Source: Paralithodes platypus (taxonomy: Eukaryota; Arthropoda; Malacostraca; Decapoda; Lithodidae). From it: a stretch of 64,000 nt of DNA. The stretch's first letter is position 1, and every line of letters starts with the position of its first letter. A model generated the notes under the pieces. The model did no database searches and was not told the origin of the DNA. It worked only from the letters and a program-made list of their open reading frames with translations. The position numbers and the translations under genes were made by a program. Where the stretch lies: assembly GCA_032716605.1 (NCBI GenBank), contig CM064495.1:47324896-47388895 (forward strand). The letters run 5' to 3'. Of the stretch, positions 43,990-55,934 are shown one piece after another.

Positions 43990-46900
43990 TTGGTTTTTCT
44001 ATCTGCCGGATGTTTGTACATGAATTCTGTCTGACCAATGTCCTTCATGTCTTTGATGTGGAATATTGTAGTAATGTCTGCCAGATGTTTGAATGTAAAA
44101 TTGTCTGTCCAGATGTTTCAACAGGTAGTAATGTCTGCCAGAATGTTGGAATAAGGTACGAATGTCTGCCCGATGTTGGAATAGGTTAGGCATGTCTGTC
44201 AGATGTTGCAATCAGGTAATAATGTCCTGCCAGATGTTGGAATAAGTTAGTAATGTCTGCCAGATGTTGGAATAAGGTATTAATGTCTGTCAGATGTTGC
44301 AATATGGTAGTAATGTCAGTCAGATGTTGGAATAAGGTAGTTATGTCTGTCAGATGTTGCAATATTATAGCAATGTCCTGCCAGATATTGGAAAAAGGAA
44401 GTAATATCTGTCAGATGTTGGAATATTGTAGTAATGTCTGCCAGATGTTAGGATACTGTGGAAATGTCTGTCAGATGTTGCAATCAGGCAGTAATGTCTG
44501 CCAGAATTTGGAATAAGGTTAACGTCTGTCAGATGTTGGAATATGGTAGTAATGTCTGTCAGATGTTGGAATAAGGTAGTAATGTCTGCCAGTTGTTGGA
44601 ATATGGTAGTATGTCTGTCAGATGTTGGAATAAGGTAGTAATGTTTGGCAGCTGTTGGAATAAGGTAGTAATGTCTGTCAGATGTTAGAATAAGGTGGTA
44701 ATGTCTGTCAGTTGTCAGAAGAAGGTAGAAATGTCTGCCAGATGTTGGAATAAGGTAGAAATGTCTGCCAGATGTTGGAATAATGGTAGTAATGTCTGCC
44801 AGATGTTGGAGTAAGATAGTAATGTTTGGGCAGTTGTTGGAATAATACCGGTAGTAATTTCTTCTGTCAGATGTTGGAATAAGGTAGAAATGTCTGCCAG
44901 ATGTTGGTATATGGTAGTAAATAATGTCTGCCAGATGTTGGAATAAGGTATTAATGTCTGCCAGATGTTGGAATAAGGTAGTAATGGCGGCCAGATGTTG
45001 GAATATGGTAGTAATGTCTGCCAGATGTTGGATTAAGGTAGCAATGTCTTTCAGATGTTGGAATAAGGTAGTAATGTCTGTCAGATGTTGGAATAAAGTA
45101 GTAATGTCTGCCATATGTTGGAATAAGGTAGTAATGTCTGCCAAAATGTTGGAATAAGGTAGTAATGTCTGTCAGATGTTGGAATATGGTAGTAATGTCC
45201 TGCCAGATGTTGGAATATGGTAGTAATTTCTGCCAAATGTTGGAATAAGGAGGTAATGTCTGCCAGATGTTGGAATATGGTAGTAATGTCTGTCAGATGT
45301 TGGAATAAGAAGGTAATGTGTGCCAAATGTTGGAATAAGGAAGTAATGTCTGCCAGATATTGGAATAAGGTAGTAATGTCTGCCAGATGTTAATATAATG
45401 TAGTAATGTCTGCCAGATGTTGCAATCAGGTAATAATTTCTGCCAGATGTTGGAATAAGGTAGTAATGTCTGTCAGATGTTGGAATAAGGTAGTGTGTCT
45501 GCCAGATGTTGGAATAAGGCAGTAATGTCTGTCAGATGTTGGAATAAGATAGTAATTTTTGGCAGTTGTTGGAATAAGGTAGGAATGTCTGCCAGATGTT
45601 GGAATATGGTAGTAATGTCTGTCAGATGTCCGAAAAAGCTAGTAATGTCTGAGAGATGTTGGAATACAGTAGTAATGTCTGCCAGATGTTGGAATAAGGT
45701 AGTAATGTCTGCCAGATGTTGAAATACAGTAGCAATGTCTGCCAAATGTTGCACTAAGGTACTATTTAATGTGTCTGTCAGATGTAGGAATAAGATAATA
45801 ATGTTTGCCAGATCTTGGGATCAGGTAGTAATGTCTGTCAGATTTTGGAATATAGTAGCAATGTCTGTCAGATGTTGGAATATGGTAGTAATGTCTGTCA
45901 GATGTTGCAATTAGGTAGTAATGTCTGTCATATGTTGGAATAAGGTAGTAATGTCTGTCAGATGTTGCAATCGGACAGTAATGTCAGGCAGATGTTGGAA
46001 TAAAGTAGTAATGTCTGTCAGATGTTGGAATATTATAGAAATGTCTGTCAGATGTTGCAATCGGGCAGAAATGTCTTCCAGATTTTGGAATAAGGTAGTA
46101 ATGTCTGCCAGATGTTGGAATAAAGTAGTAATGTCTGTCAGATGTTGGATTATTTTAGAAATGTCTGTCAGATGTTGCAATCGGGCAGTAATGTCTGCCA
46201 GATGTTGAAATAAAGTAGTAATGTCTGTCCGATGTTGGATTATTTTAGAAATGTCTGTCAGATGTTGCAATCGGGCAGTAGTTTTTTAGCAGTTGTTTGG
46301 AATAAGGTAGGAATGTATACCAGATGTTGGAATTATGATAAGTAATGTCTTTCAGGAAATGGTCGGAAGAAGTAGGAATGTCTGCCATATGTTGGAATAA
46401 AGTAGTAATGTCCTGTCAGAATGTTGGAATATTTTAGAAATATCTGTCAGATGTTGAAATCCGGGCAGTAATGTTTTGGCAGTTGAATGGAATAAGTAGG
46501 AATGTCCTGCCAGATTTGGGATTAGGTAGTAATGTCCCTGTCAGATGTTGGAATAAGGTCGTAGCCGAAATGTCTGCCAGATGTTGGGATACAGGTAGTA
46601 ATGTCTGCCAGATGTTGGCAATAATGTATTAATGTCTGCCAGATGTTGGGAAAATCAGGTAGTAATGTCTGCCAGATGTTGAAATACAGTAGTATGTCTG
46701 CCAAGATTGTTGGAATATGGTAGTAATGTCTGCCAGATGTTGGAATAAGGTTAGTAATGTCTGTGGCCAAATGTTGCACTAAAGGTACTAATTAATGTGT
46801 CTGTCAGAATGTAGGAATTAAGATAGTAATGTTTTGCCAGATCTCTTGGGATCAGGTAGTAATGTCTGTCAGATTTTGGAATATAGTAGCAAATGGTCCT

Positions 46901-47718
46901 GTCAGAACCATGTTAGAATATGGTAAGTAATGTCGGCGGCAGATGTTGCAATAAGGTAGTAATGTCTGCCAGATGTTGCAATAAAGTAGTTATGTCTGTC
47001 AAATGTTGCAATTGGACCCCAAAGGGTAATGTCAGGCAGAGATTGGTGGAATAAAGTAGTAATGTCCTCAGATGTTTGAATATTTTTAGAAAATGTCTGT
47101 CAGAAGTTGCAATCGTAGCAGTAAATGTCTGGCCCTCAAGGTTTTGGAATAAGGTAGTAATGTCTGCCAGATGTGTTGAAATAAAAGTAGTAACGTCTGT
47201 CAGATGTTGCACATCGGCGGCAGTAATGTCTGCCAATGTTGTAATAACGTAGTAATGTCCTGCCAGATTGGGGGTTGTAGAATAAAGTAGTAATGTCTGG
47301 TCCTGTCCCAGATGGGTTGGATTATTTTTTGAAAATGTCTATCACAGATGGTTCAATCGGGGGGGCAGTAATTTTTTTCACCAGCACCGGTTGTTGGAAT
47401 AAGGGTAGGAATGGTATGCCAGATGTTTGGAATAATGGTAGTAATGTCCTGTCAAGAGGATGTCGGAATAAGGTAGGACGGTCTGCCAGAATGTTGGAAT
47501 AAAGTAGGTAATGTCTGTCAGAATGTTGGAATATGGTAGTAATGGTCTGTCAGAGATGTGTCGGAATAAGGTAGGAATGTCTCCCGAGATATGTTTTGTA
47601 ATAAAGTAGTAATGTCTCAGATGTTTGGAATATTTTTAGAAGATGTCTGTCAAGATGTTGCACATCAGTGCAGTAATTTGTTGGCAGTTGATGGAATAAG
47701 GTAGGAAATGTCTGCCAG
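43990..47718 (+). repeat. 30-bp minisatellite array 2, ends in a gap
   Basis: Same unit as array 1, all forward. The first units (43990-44060) are degenerate. Marker variants recur (TTTTTGGCAGTTGTTGG at 45556, TTGGGATCAGG at 45815), in the same order as in array 1. From about 46300 to the gap the units carry frequent one-base insertions and deletions (for example GATGGGTTGG, TCCTGTCCCAG), unlike the cleaner 44500-46250 part. Confidence 0.96.
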
Positions 47719-47818
47719 NNNNNNNNNNNNNNNNNNNNNNNNNNNNNNNNNNNNNNNNNNNNNNNNNNNNNNNNNNNNNNNNNNNNNNNNNNNNNNNNNN
47801 NNNNNNNNNNNNNNNNNN
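47719..47818. other. Assembly gap, 100 N
   Basis: Exactly 100 N between the minisatellite and the NL-G LINE. The true distance and order are unknown; any frame crossing it is meaningless. Confidence 1.
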
Positions 47819-49125
47819 AACGGTCTAAGAGACAGACTCGTAAATCACTTAGAGGAAAATAACATACTTAAAGATACTCAACACGGCTTTCGTAAAAAAC
47901 GTTCCTGTTTAACAAACCTCTTAGACTTCTTCCACGATATCCTCAACCTCTACGATGAGAGTAAAGCTGTAGATATTATATACCTTGATTTTCAAAAGGC
48001 CTTTGACAAAGTTCCCCACAAACGTTTACTGCTAAAACTAAAAGCGCATGGAATACAAGACGGTGTGTTGAAATGGATAGAAAATTGGCTCAGCGACAGA
48101 AAGCAAAGAGTAGTCATAAACGGTAAGGCATCTAAATGGACCAATGTAAGTAGCGGGGTACCCCAGGGATCGGTACTAGGACCAATTCTCTTTCTAATTT
48201 ACATCAACGACATAGATGAGGGTCTCACCTGTACAATCTCAAAATTTGCTGACGATACAAAAATTGCAAATAGCGTACTCTCAAAAGATCAAGTTGACGA
48301 TATGCAACACAATCTAGATAAATTGTCACATTGGGCCCAAATTTGGCAAATGAGTTTCACTGCGGATTAAATGTAAAGTACTACATATCGGATACCTAAA
48401 TGAGAAAGCAAACTATTCGATGAATGGCACTCAGCTTAAGAATGTAAACAGAGAAACTGATCTGGGAGTAACAATATCGAGTAACCTAAAACCGAGTCAA
48501 CAATGTTCAGAAGTTGTTAAGAAGGCAAACAAAATAATTGGCTTTATAGGCAGATCATTTGAGCATAAATCTAAAGACGTAATCCTAACCCTTTACAATT
48601 CCTTAGTCCGCCCTCTTCTGGAATACTGCGTTCAATGCTGGTGCCCTTATTACCAAAAAGACATAAACAAGCTAGAACGAGTTCAACGTAGAGTTACCAA
48701 AATGATACCTAGCCTAAAGAACAAACCATACGAAGAGCGTCTTAGAGAATTAAATCTATTTCCTTTAACCCAGCGCAGATTAAGAGGTGACTTAATTCAA
48801 GTGTTCAAAATCATCAAAGGCATCGACAATATGAACTGTAGTAAGTACTTCACTATCGACCAATCTAATTACACGCGGGGAAACGGTTGCAAAATTATTG
48901 GTAAATCTTTTAACTCACACGAATCTAAGAATTTCTTCTTCAATCGAGTTGTCAACTTGTGGAATGGGCTTCCCCGAGACGTTATAGACTGCAGCACCGT
49001 TGATTCATTTAAATTCCGCGTAGACAAATATCTCGCATCAAACCCGCGTCTGACTGCGTTTGTAAATGAAAAACTTTATTTTATCCTCCCCTCAGTTACT
49101 AACCCATATGTCCCCTACTAACTTC
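47819..49125 (+). pseudogene. NL-G LINE reverse transcriptase (CR1/L2-like), one frameshift
   Basis: Non-LTR polymerase whose 5' part is lost in the gap. Blocks: NHLEENNILKDTQHGFRKKR (47845), IIYLDFQKAFDKVPHKRLLL (first catalytic Asp, 47976), SSGVPQGSVLGPILFLIYIN (48150), KFADDTKIANSVLSKDQVDD (catalytic pair, 48244), MNGTQLKNVNRETDLGVTIS (48420), SLVRPLLEYCVQCWCPYYQK (48603), LERVQRRVTKMIPSLKNKPY (48670), RGDLIQVFKIIKGIDNMNCS (48784) and FFFNRVVNLWNGLPRDVIDC (48930), ending VTNPYVPY-stop at 49121. A single-base shift at about 48364-48370 separates two open halves: the first half runs into SFTAD-stop, while the next frame carries KCKVLHIGYLNEKANYS. It is otherwise intact and therefore fairly young. 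A second, more decayed copy is at 63495-63870. Confidence 0.93.
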
Positions 49126-49288
49126 CTAGTCCTGCCACGTTAGTGGCAGGGCAGTAGTTCCCTTTCCAATGTTCCCTTACCCACTCTAAACCACTGTTTG
49201 GACACTTGATCCTCAGTGTTTTGGAGGACAAGCAGCCTAGAAGGGTCACTAGACCTGTTGTTGCTTGATTTCCTTTGTACTCCTTTGC

Positions 49289-49289
49289 A

Positions 49290-49347
<58 letters not shown>
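49289..49347. repeat. (CT)n microsatellite
   Basis: About 29 CT units just downstream of the NL-G 3' region. Confidence 0.95.
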
Positions 49348-49348
<1 letters not shown>

Positions 49349-49784
49349 AGGGAGGTATACACTGAGAGAGCTCCAAAGAACACGGATTATTGTAATATTT
49401 CTAAATAGTCAACATGCGAAATTATGTTGGATATATTACCGTATTTTCCTAACACTTCCGATGTTGCCCTACAGTTGGTTTTCCTCTTTCCCTGCCATAC
49501 ATTCCATTCCCACCACCGATAGCCAACTATAGAGACACTAGTAATTAGAGATCTGACAACTTTGGTCAAACAAATACACACATTATATACAGTATATGCT
49601 ACTTTCCTACATAGGCCTACCTGGTATATGCTATAGTACAATTTCTTGTTATCCCCTTTCTATCTTCCTTATTTTCTTTCATTTGCATATACGAAACGGA
49701 ATCTCTGTTTTATTTCTATCCCTTCATCCTATTTTATTTGTCTATTCACCATTTATCGCATTTTCTATCCACCTTTCCAGGGTA
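49348..49784. other. No gene recognised
   Basis: AT-rich sequence; the short frames lack motifs. Confidence 0.4.
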
Positions 49785-49905
49785 TCCCGCCCCCCCCCCC
49801 CCCTTCTATAGTTTTTTTCATCCCCTCTCCCCCCCCCCCCCCCCCTCCCAACTTTTCTTCATTTCTTCCCCCCCCCCCCTCCCTCCCCCTTCTAATTTCC
49901 CAGAG
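49785..49905. repeat. PolyC/CT low-complexity tracts
   Basis: C-runs at about 49790-49803, 49827-49846 and 49869-49880. They give proline-rich artefact frames. Confidence 0.9.
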
Positions 49906-49944
49906 GGCCCTGCTCCTCCTCCTTCTTCTTGTCGACTCCACCTG

Positions 49945-51035
49945 CCGCCCTGTCTACCTGGGCTCCATCTACCTGTTAATCTACCTTTCTGTCTACTACC
50001 TGGGCTCCATCTACCTGTTAGTTAATCTACCTTTCTGTCTACTACCTGGGCTCTATCTACCTGTTAATCTACCTTTCTGTCTACTACCTGGGCTCCATCT
50101 ACCTCTCTATCTACCTGTGTACCTTTTTATCTACCTGGGTTATATCTACATGTTAATGTTAGTCTACTTGGGTTATATCTACCTGTTAATCTACCTTTCT
50201 ATCTACCTGGGCTCTATCTACCTGTTAATCTACCTTTCTGTCTACTACCTGGGCTGTATCTACCTGTTAATCTACCTGTTCATCTACCTTTATGGCTACC
50301 TGGACTCTCTCTACCTGTTAATCTACCATACCATTATATATGTTAATCTACCTTTATGACTATCTGGGCCCTATCTACCTATTATATCTATCTGTGTACC
50401 TTTACATCTACCTGGGTTCTATCTACGTGTTTCTTTTAGTCTACCTGGGCTCTATCTACCTGTTAACCTACCTTTCTATCTACCTGTTAGTCTACTTTTC
50501 TGTTTACCTGGGCTCTATTTACCTGTTAATTTGCCTGTTCTGTCTACCTGGGCACATGTATCTGTTAATCTACCTTTCTATCTACCTGGGCATGATCTAC
50601 CTGTTAATCTAGCTTTCTTTCTACCTGGGCTCTATCTACCTATGAATCTACGTTATCTACCTATTAATCTACGCTATCTACCTGCGCTATCTCTACCTGT
50701 TATTCTATTTTTCTGTTCACCTGGGCGCTTTCTACTTGTTAATCTACCTGTAAACCTTTGCACCATATCTACCTGGGTCCTCTTCTACCTATTAAGCTAC
50801 CTGTCTACCTACTTTTTGTTCCTGGGTATTATCTACCTATTGTTTTGCCTGTATTCCTGTTTGTCTACCTATTGTCGACCCCACCTGCTGTTCTACCTGT
50901 TAATCTACCTCTTTGCCGTCATATCTACTTCTCTACCCGCTTATATATCTTTCTGTCAACCTACCTGGGCTGACTCTACCAATTTGTCTAGCTATGTGCC
51001 TGTTTATCTACCTTTCCTGTCTCTGCTTACTGCCA
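49945..51035 (+). repeat. CTACCTG-based degenerate minisatellite, about 1.1 kb
   Basis: Dozens of copies of TCTACCTG in phrases such as CTACCTGGGCTCTATCTACC and TGTTAATCTACCTTTCTG, with irregular spacing of roughly 40-50 bases. The long frames (for example 49646-50359) are repeats of YLPVNLPF-like peptides and are not genes. It grades into TATATACAGTATATACCTG and then (TA)n. Confidence 0.9.
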
Positions 51036-51057
51036 CCGATTATATATACAGTATATA

Positions 51058-51069
51058 CCTGTATATACC

Positions 51070-51125
<56 letters not shown>

Positions 51126-51126
51126 T
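51058..51126. repeat. (TA)n microsatellite
   Basis: About 30 TA units. The flank 51040-51075 contains TACAGTA, TACCTGTA and TACCGTA, each embedded in TA dinucleotides. Confidence 0.95.
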
Positions 51127-51525
51127 GTATAATTATGCATACCCGGTACGGTACATACTTTTTATGCCGTCTTGGTGTACCGGTAGCCTACTGTATTGCC
51201 TAGATCGCGCACATAACTCTCTATCGGCCATGATCTACCTCAGAAACTGAAGACATACCGGTACATCTAATCTAAATAATATTGCCAAGCGGACTGAAAT
51301 AAAATATACTTATGCAAAAGACGTGATGGTTTTATATACAATTTGATATCTTAGATCTTAAGGCAAGCCTTTTACAATCTCCTTATTTATCATCGTCATT
51401 CATAGCTTACCCAAGAAGTTCCTCAAGACATTTACATAAACTCCCTACCGAACCATTTCCGCCGACGGTTACCAGGTATGCCAAATGTCAATTCCCACAA
51501 CCGTCATCCAGGTGTTTGTCAGGAA
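51127..51525. other. No gene recognised
   Basis: Sequence with several CCGGTA/GGTACC words (51142-51187, 51257-51262); no frame or repeat match. Confidence 0.4.
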
Positions 51526-51545
51526 AGAGAGAGAGAGAGTGAGAG

Positions 51546-51617
<72 letters not shown>
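51526..51617. repeat. (GA)n/(GT)n microsatellite
   Basis: A short GA run, then about 33 GT units to 51615. Confidence 0.95.
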
Positions 51618-51618
<1 letters not shown>

Positions 51619-51710
51619 TTCATAGAAACAGACTGCACAGACCTTGCGGACCCTGCTAGGTAGTCTGGACTAAATTTTACATAGAATTTGGTACAAAGTG
51701 GAAGGTACAG

Positions 51711-52275
51711 ACAGCAGGGGAGGTGTGGTGGAGTGGTCTTGCCACTGGCCTGGTAATCCAAAGGTCCCGGGTTCAAATCCCGATGTATCAATGGGAAGAT
51801 ATTATTGGGATGGAACTTGTGCTGTACCTGGTATCAGTGCATTACCACAAGCCCACCGAAACGTCAATAAAATACCCTCATTGTTCCCTGATTGAATAGC
51901 ACTGTATGAATATTCCCATATTCAAAATATGCTATAGGGGTGCAATGCCTGGTGAGTTATCTGCTCAACAGGTGGCGTTGTGTGTGTGTAAGTGTGAGAG
52001 TCCGAGTGTAGTGGGTGAGACAGTGAAGCACAGGAACGAGGTGGCTTCAGAGATGGGTTCGTTTCGGGCCATGAGTGAGCACCGTACCTCATGTGAAGGC
52101 AAGATGGCAGGTGCTCGTTGTACTCTACGTGCTTCACATGTCTCACTCCCTAGACTGGAACAAGACCTCACGGGCTTCACTGTTCATTGTAAAGCGGTGA
52201 ATGTTAAGGCTCTCAGCCTATGCCCTAGAGGAAGTAAGTTGGAATATAGAAAAAAAAAAAAAAAAAAAAAGCAGA
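51711..52275 (+). mobile_element. SINE-2 copy 1, tRNA-derived, poly(A) tail
   Basis: The head 51720-51790 resembles a tRNA: A-box-like TGGTGGAGTGG near 51727 and B box GGGTTCAAATCC at 51769-51780. The body is about 450 bases (AGATATTATTGGGATGGAAC, TGAATATTCCCATATTC, CTCCCTAGACTGGAACAAG, TCTCAGCCTATGCCC), then GTTGGAATATAG and 20 A (52251-52270). Other copies are at 58409-58695 (inverted, head missing) and 60288-60806. It is non-coding; the open frames through it are accidental. Confidence 0.88.
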
Positions 52276-52789
52276 TGGCTCTCACGCCACCCACCACACC
52301 CTCCGACCTTGGGTCGGCAGCTAGAAATTTAGTTGGGGAAAAAAGAGGCCCCCAGCAGAATGAGAACAATTCTACTGGGAAATTCATAGTAGAAACCCAA
52401 GTTAAGAAATAGGTCTACTGTATACTACTGATAAAGAACCATTTATTAATATATATTTGTTGTTACCTATATTGCTCCAACCTCTTCGAAATGGATGTCT
52501 ACCGACCTTTTAAATGTGTCAATTGTATTACATTGTACCGGTACCAGTTTCTCTGGCAATTATTTCCACTCGTCGACCACTTTGTGTGTGTGTGTGTGTG
52601 TGGGGTCTTTCATTTGGTAGGCCTATATATATTTTTGTTAACGAATGTTTTTAGTGTAGGCTATGCTAGTAACGTTTAGGAATATCCCGTAAAAAAATTC
52701 CAGTTGAACAACTCGTCCAAAGCCAGCGTGGCTGAGCTCCAAATGGCTTACCAACCCTCCCAACCAAACACTATGTAAGGCTCGACAAA
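52276..52789. other. No gene recognised
   Basis: A short (GT)n at 52582-52602. The frames lack motifs. Confidence 0.4.
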
Positions 52790-52945
52790 CCAAAATCTTG
52801 CCCAGTCCCCACAAGCTTTTGGGCAGCTTAAGGGGAGATGGGCCGTTTTTCTGGTCCCCCTTCTCCCTCATGTTTAGACCCATCATGAGGAAGAAGGGTG
52901 ACGAGAAAACGGCCCATCACCTCCCAAACTTGACGGTACGAAAAA
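52790..52945. repeat. Hairpin of TT-1 terminal sequence
   Basis: GATGGGCCGTTTTTCTGG, then TTCTCCCTCATG near 52838-52873, pairs with CATGAGGAAGAAGGGTGACG, then AAAACGGCCCATC near 52886-52918. CTTAAGGGG precedes it, as at other TT-1 ends. Confidence 0.8.
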
Positions 52946-53160
52946 GTCACCAACAGATTGAAATATATAAGCTGATTAAAATTATATATATTGCAACAAT
53001 GCAAGATAAACACGTCTCCAATATTTCGTTCAAGATCAAAATGAAAGCCCCCCCCCCCCCTCTCTCTCTCTCTCTCCCTGGCTTTGCCATTTTTTAAAAT
53101 CCTTCCACGTTTTCATTATTATAATTATTATTTTGCCATATACTATAATTATTACTTTAA

Positions 53161-54410
53161 TGTCGATCAACTGCAGACATTCTTTGCCTTCTTACGCATC
53201 AAATCAATCAAGCTACAGACCAACATGGTGAAACACATACAATAGCACTGGATATATCAGAGACAGTTGATAGAGTCTGGCATCAATCCTTATTGTCGAA
53301 GATGTCACACTACGGCCTTGCATCATTAGTTCCACTAATTTCTTCTTATCTTCATAACAGAAAAATATGTGTAATGGTAGATGGCCTTTATTCTCTATTT
53401 CACTCAATAAATGCTGGTGTTCCCCAGGGATCAGTTTTGGCCCCAACTCTGTTCCTCATTCATATCAATGATCTCATATCTACCACTCATAATCCTATAC
53501 ATTCCTACGCAGATGACTCAACACTCCACAGTTCCTTCACATTTACCAATTCTTTCACCCAACCCGATCTTATAAATTCAAAAATAAACACTGCAATTTC
53601 TCTGAACCAGGACCTTTCTAGAATTAATGAATGGGGACAAAAGAATCTAGTTTCCTTTAATGCACAGAAAACCAAATACATTCAATTTTCTAACCGACAG
53701 AATCTCACTGACTCCCATATATTTTTTAATGATGTAAATATTCCCACTTCCCCTAGTATTGATATTCTCGGTGTAACATTAACTACTAACTTGAGCTGGA
53801 CACGATGTTAGAAGCATTGCTAAGAATGCCTCTAAAAAACTGGGACTCTTGTACAGAGTTCGAGAATTCTTCACTGACGGCAGTTGGCCGTAATATATAA
53901 AAGTCATGTGCGTTCTCAGATGGATTACTGTTCACCTCTGTGGAGTGGAAGTGGAGTGGTTGCATTGAGGCAGTTGGACAAAATTCAAAATAAAGCTATT
54001 AGATTAATCAATAACCCTGCAATCACACAGGACCTTCCTACATTATCCATACGAAGAAACGTTGCATCCCTTGCATTATTCTACAGATATTTTCACAGCA
54101 ATTGTTCCGAGGAACTTGCTTCAATTGTGCCGCCTCTCCACATCTTTCCCCGTAGAACTAGGGCAGCTGAGAGCGCCCATGAATTTACACTTTCTCCTCC
54201 ACATTGCAGAACTTCTGCTTATCAAAATTCATTTATCCCTAGAACTACTACTCTTTGGAATTCACTTCCCTCGAGTTGCTTTCCACAAACTTACAATCTA
54301 CAAAAGTTTAAATCCAGTTGTTACAAATATTTTATGAATGGAGGATGCCTTTGGGCACAGGGACCTTTTTGTTTTATCTCAGGTGTTTTTCCTTCCTCCG
54401 TTCATTGTCT

Positions 54411-54446
<36 letters not shown>
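53161..54446 (+). mobile_element. NL-J LINE copy 2, 5'-truncated, poly(A) tail
   Basis: Nearly identical to 6848-8134 of copy 1, truncated inside RT; the tail of about 34 A is at 54411-54444. I see no convincing target-site duplication. Confidence 0.93.
53162..54355 (+). pseudogene. NL-J reverse transcriptase, C-terminal two thirds
   Basis: The frame begins CRSTADILCLL. The first catalytic block reads ALDISETVDRVWH in place of ALDISKAFDRVWH, so the K-A-F before the second Asp is changed to E-T-V. NAGVPQGSVLAPTLFLIHI (53416) and SYADDST (53506) are intact. Compared with copy 1, the T run near 53688 has the correct length and QNSFIP has no stop. Two new frame changes lie at about 53800-53810 (LSWTR/C; copy 1 has three extra bases, ATT) and near 53878 (a missing AG/GA in CTGACGAGCAG). 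The rest, from 53884 to MNGGCL near 54350, is open. Confidence 0.9.
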
Positions 54447-54950
54447 GCAATGGTCGACGGTTCATGTGGTCAGTGTATTAACATAAATCAATCTCTCTCT
54501 CTCTCTCTCTCTCTCTATCTCGTCTTCAGGGTGGAATATTGACGTCTTCCCGGGATATTAGGGATAGATCTGGGCGGTGAGCGGATGGGTGTCAAAAGGG
54601 CAGCCTGTGTGTTTTCCTTCGCGCGCTATGGCCTTGTTCACTGCTCCAGATGGCTTCATAAAACCTCCGACTCCCTCTCTTTCTCACGACACGGAAACAT
54701 TGATCGGTATACTCTTTTGGTTTCTCGCTTGCGATCCCTTTCTTTTGTTTCTATGGCTGGCTGCCTCTCTTGTTCGCTTATCTATCTCTCTCTCTATATA
54801 TATACAAATATATAAATCAGAGGGTGTCATCAATCATCCATTCCGGTAATATTTGTTCGACATAGCCTACACTAGGATATATGAGATACCGGTACCGTAC
54901 TTGAAATCAAAAGGTCTCGATATTGGCTATATCAATTCTGGTAAAATTCC
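54447..54950. other. No gene recognised
   Basis: (CT)n at 54490-54518 and a short TA run at 54795-54806. The short overlapping frames 54577-54849 have no domain. Confidence 0.4.
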
Positions 54951-54954
54951 TAAT

Positions 54955-55260
54955 AGGGTGTCTTATTTAGGGGGAGGTAGTTGCTTTTGCTGGACTTCCT
55001 TCTCTCTCATGTGTAACCCTGTTAGTTTTGAGATTTTAAGACGTTCGCCCAATTAGTTGGTCGATTTTTAAACTTTTAGTCCAATTTCCTTATCAATATC
55101 AAGCCTTTCGTGCCATTTAGGTGTCGATTTATTCCTGGTGAGCAATAGCAAAGCCTGAAATTTTGGAAGAATCGGCCCTTGGCCAGAACATTTGTTTTTA
55201 CCGATAAATGTACACATTTATCTCGAAGGTGGATCTTGAGGATGATTTATTAATCTTAGT
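54955..55260 (-). mobile_element. TT-1 fragment
   Basis: TTAGGGGGAGGTAG, GGACTTCCTTCTCTCTCATG, GAGATTTTAAGACGTTCGCC, AGGTGTCGATTTATTCCTGG and TCTAGGGAGGAAAC, in the family order. Confidence 0.75.
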
Positions 55261-55287
55261 CTAGGGAGGAAACTAAAACAATACGGT

Positions 55288-55930
55288 ACATACAAAATAC
55301 ATTTAAGATATACGGTACCCGGTAAATACATTAAAGATATACGGTACCCGGTAAATACATTTAAGATATACGGTACCCGGTAAATACATTTAAGATATAC
55401 GGTACCCGGTAAATACATTTAAGATATACGGTACCCGGTAAATACATTTAAGATATACGGTACCCGGTAAATACATTTAAGATACCGGTAAATACATTTA
55501 AGATATACGGTACCCGGTAAATACATTTAAGATATACGGTACCCGGTAAATACATTTAAGATATACGGTACCCGGTAAATACATTTAAGATATACGGTAC
55601 CCGGTAAATACATTTAAGATATACGGTACCCGGTAAATACATTTAAGATATACGGTACCCGGTAAATACATTAAGATAAGATATAAGATATACGGTACCC
55701 GGTAAATACATTTAAGATATACGGTACCCGGTAAATACATTTAAGATATACGGTACCCGGTAAATACATTTAAGATATACGGTACCCGGTAAATACATTT
55801 AAGATATACGGTACCCGGTAAATACATTTAAGATATACGGTACCCGGTAAATACATTTAAGATATACGGTACCCGGTAAATACATTTAAGATATACGGTA
55901 CCCGGTAAATACATTTAAGATATACGGTAC
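55288..55930 (+). repeat. 29-bp satellite, about 22 units
   Basis: Unit TAAATACATTTAAGATATAC followed by GGTACCCGG. Most units are identical, with short units near 55478-55492 and 55672-55686. High identity implies recent expansion. Each unit contains the string TACGGTACCCGGTA. Confidence 0.97.
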
Positions 55931-55934
55931 TCCC

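Noticed and set aside
47708..48370. Open frame crossing the run of N
   Set aside because: The first part is minisatellite and the second is LINE RT; the gap length is arbitrary.
49646..50359. 237-codon frame in the CTACCTG repeat
   Set aside because: Repetitive peptide from a degenerate minisatellite with several overlapping frames open.
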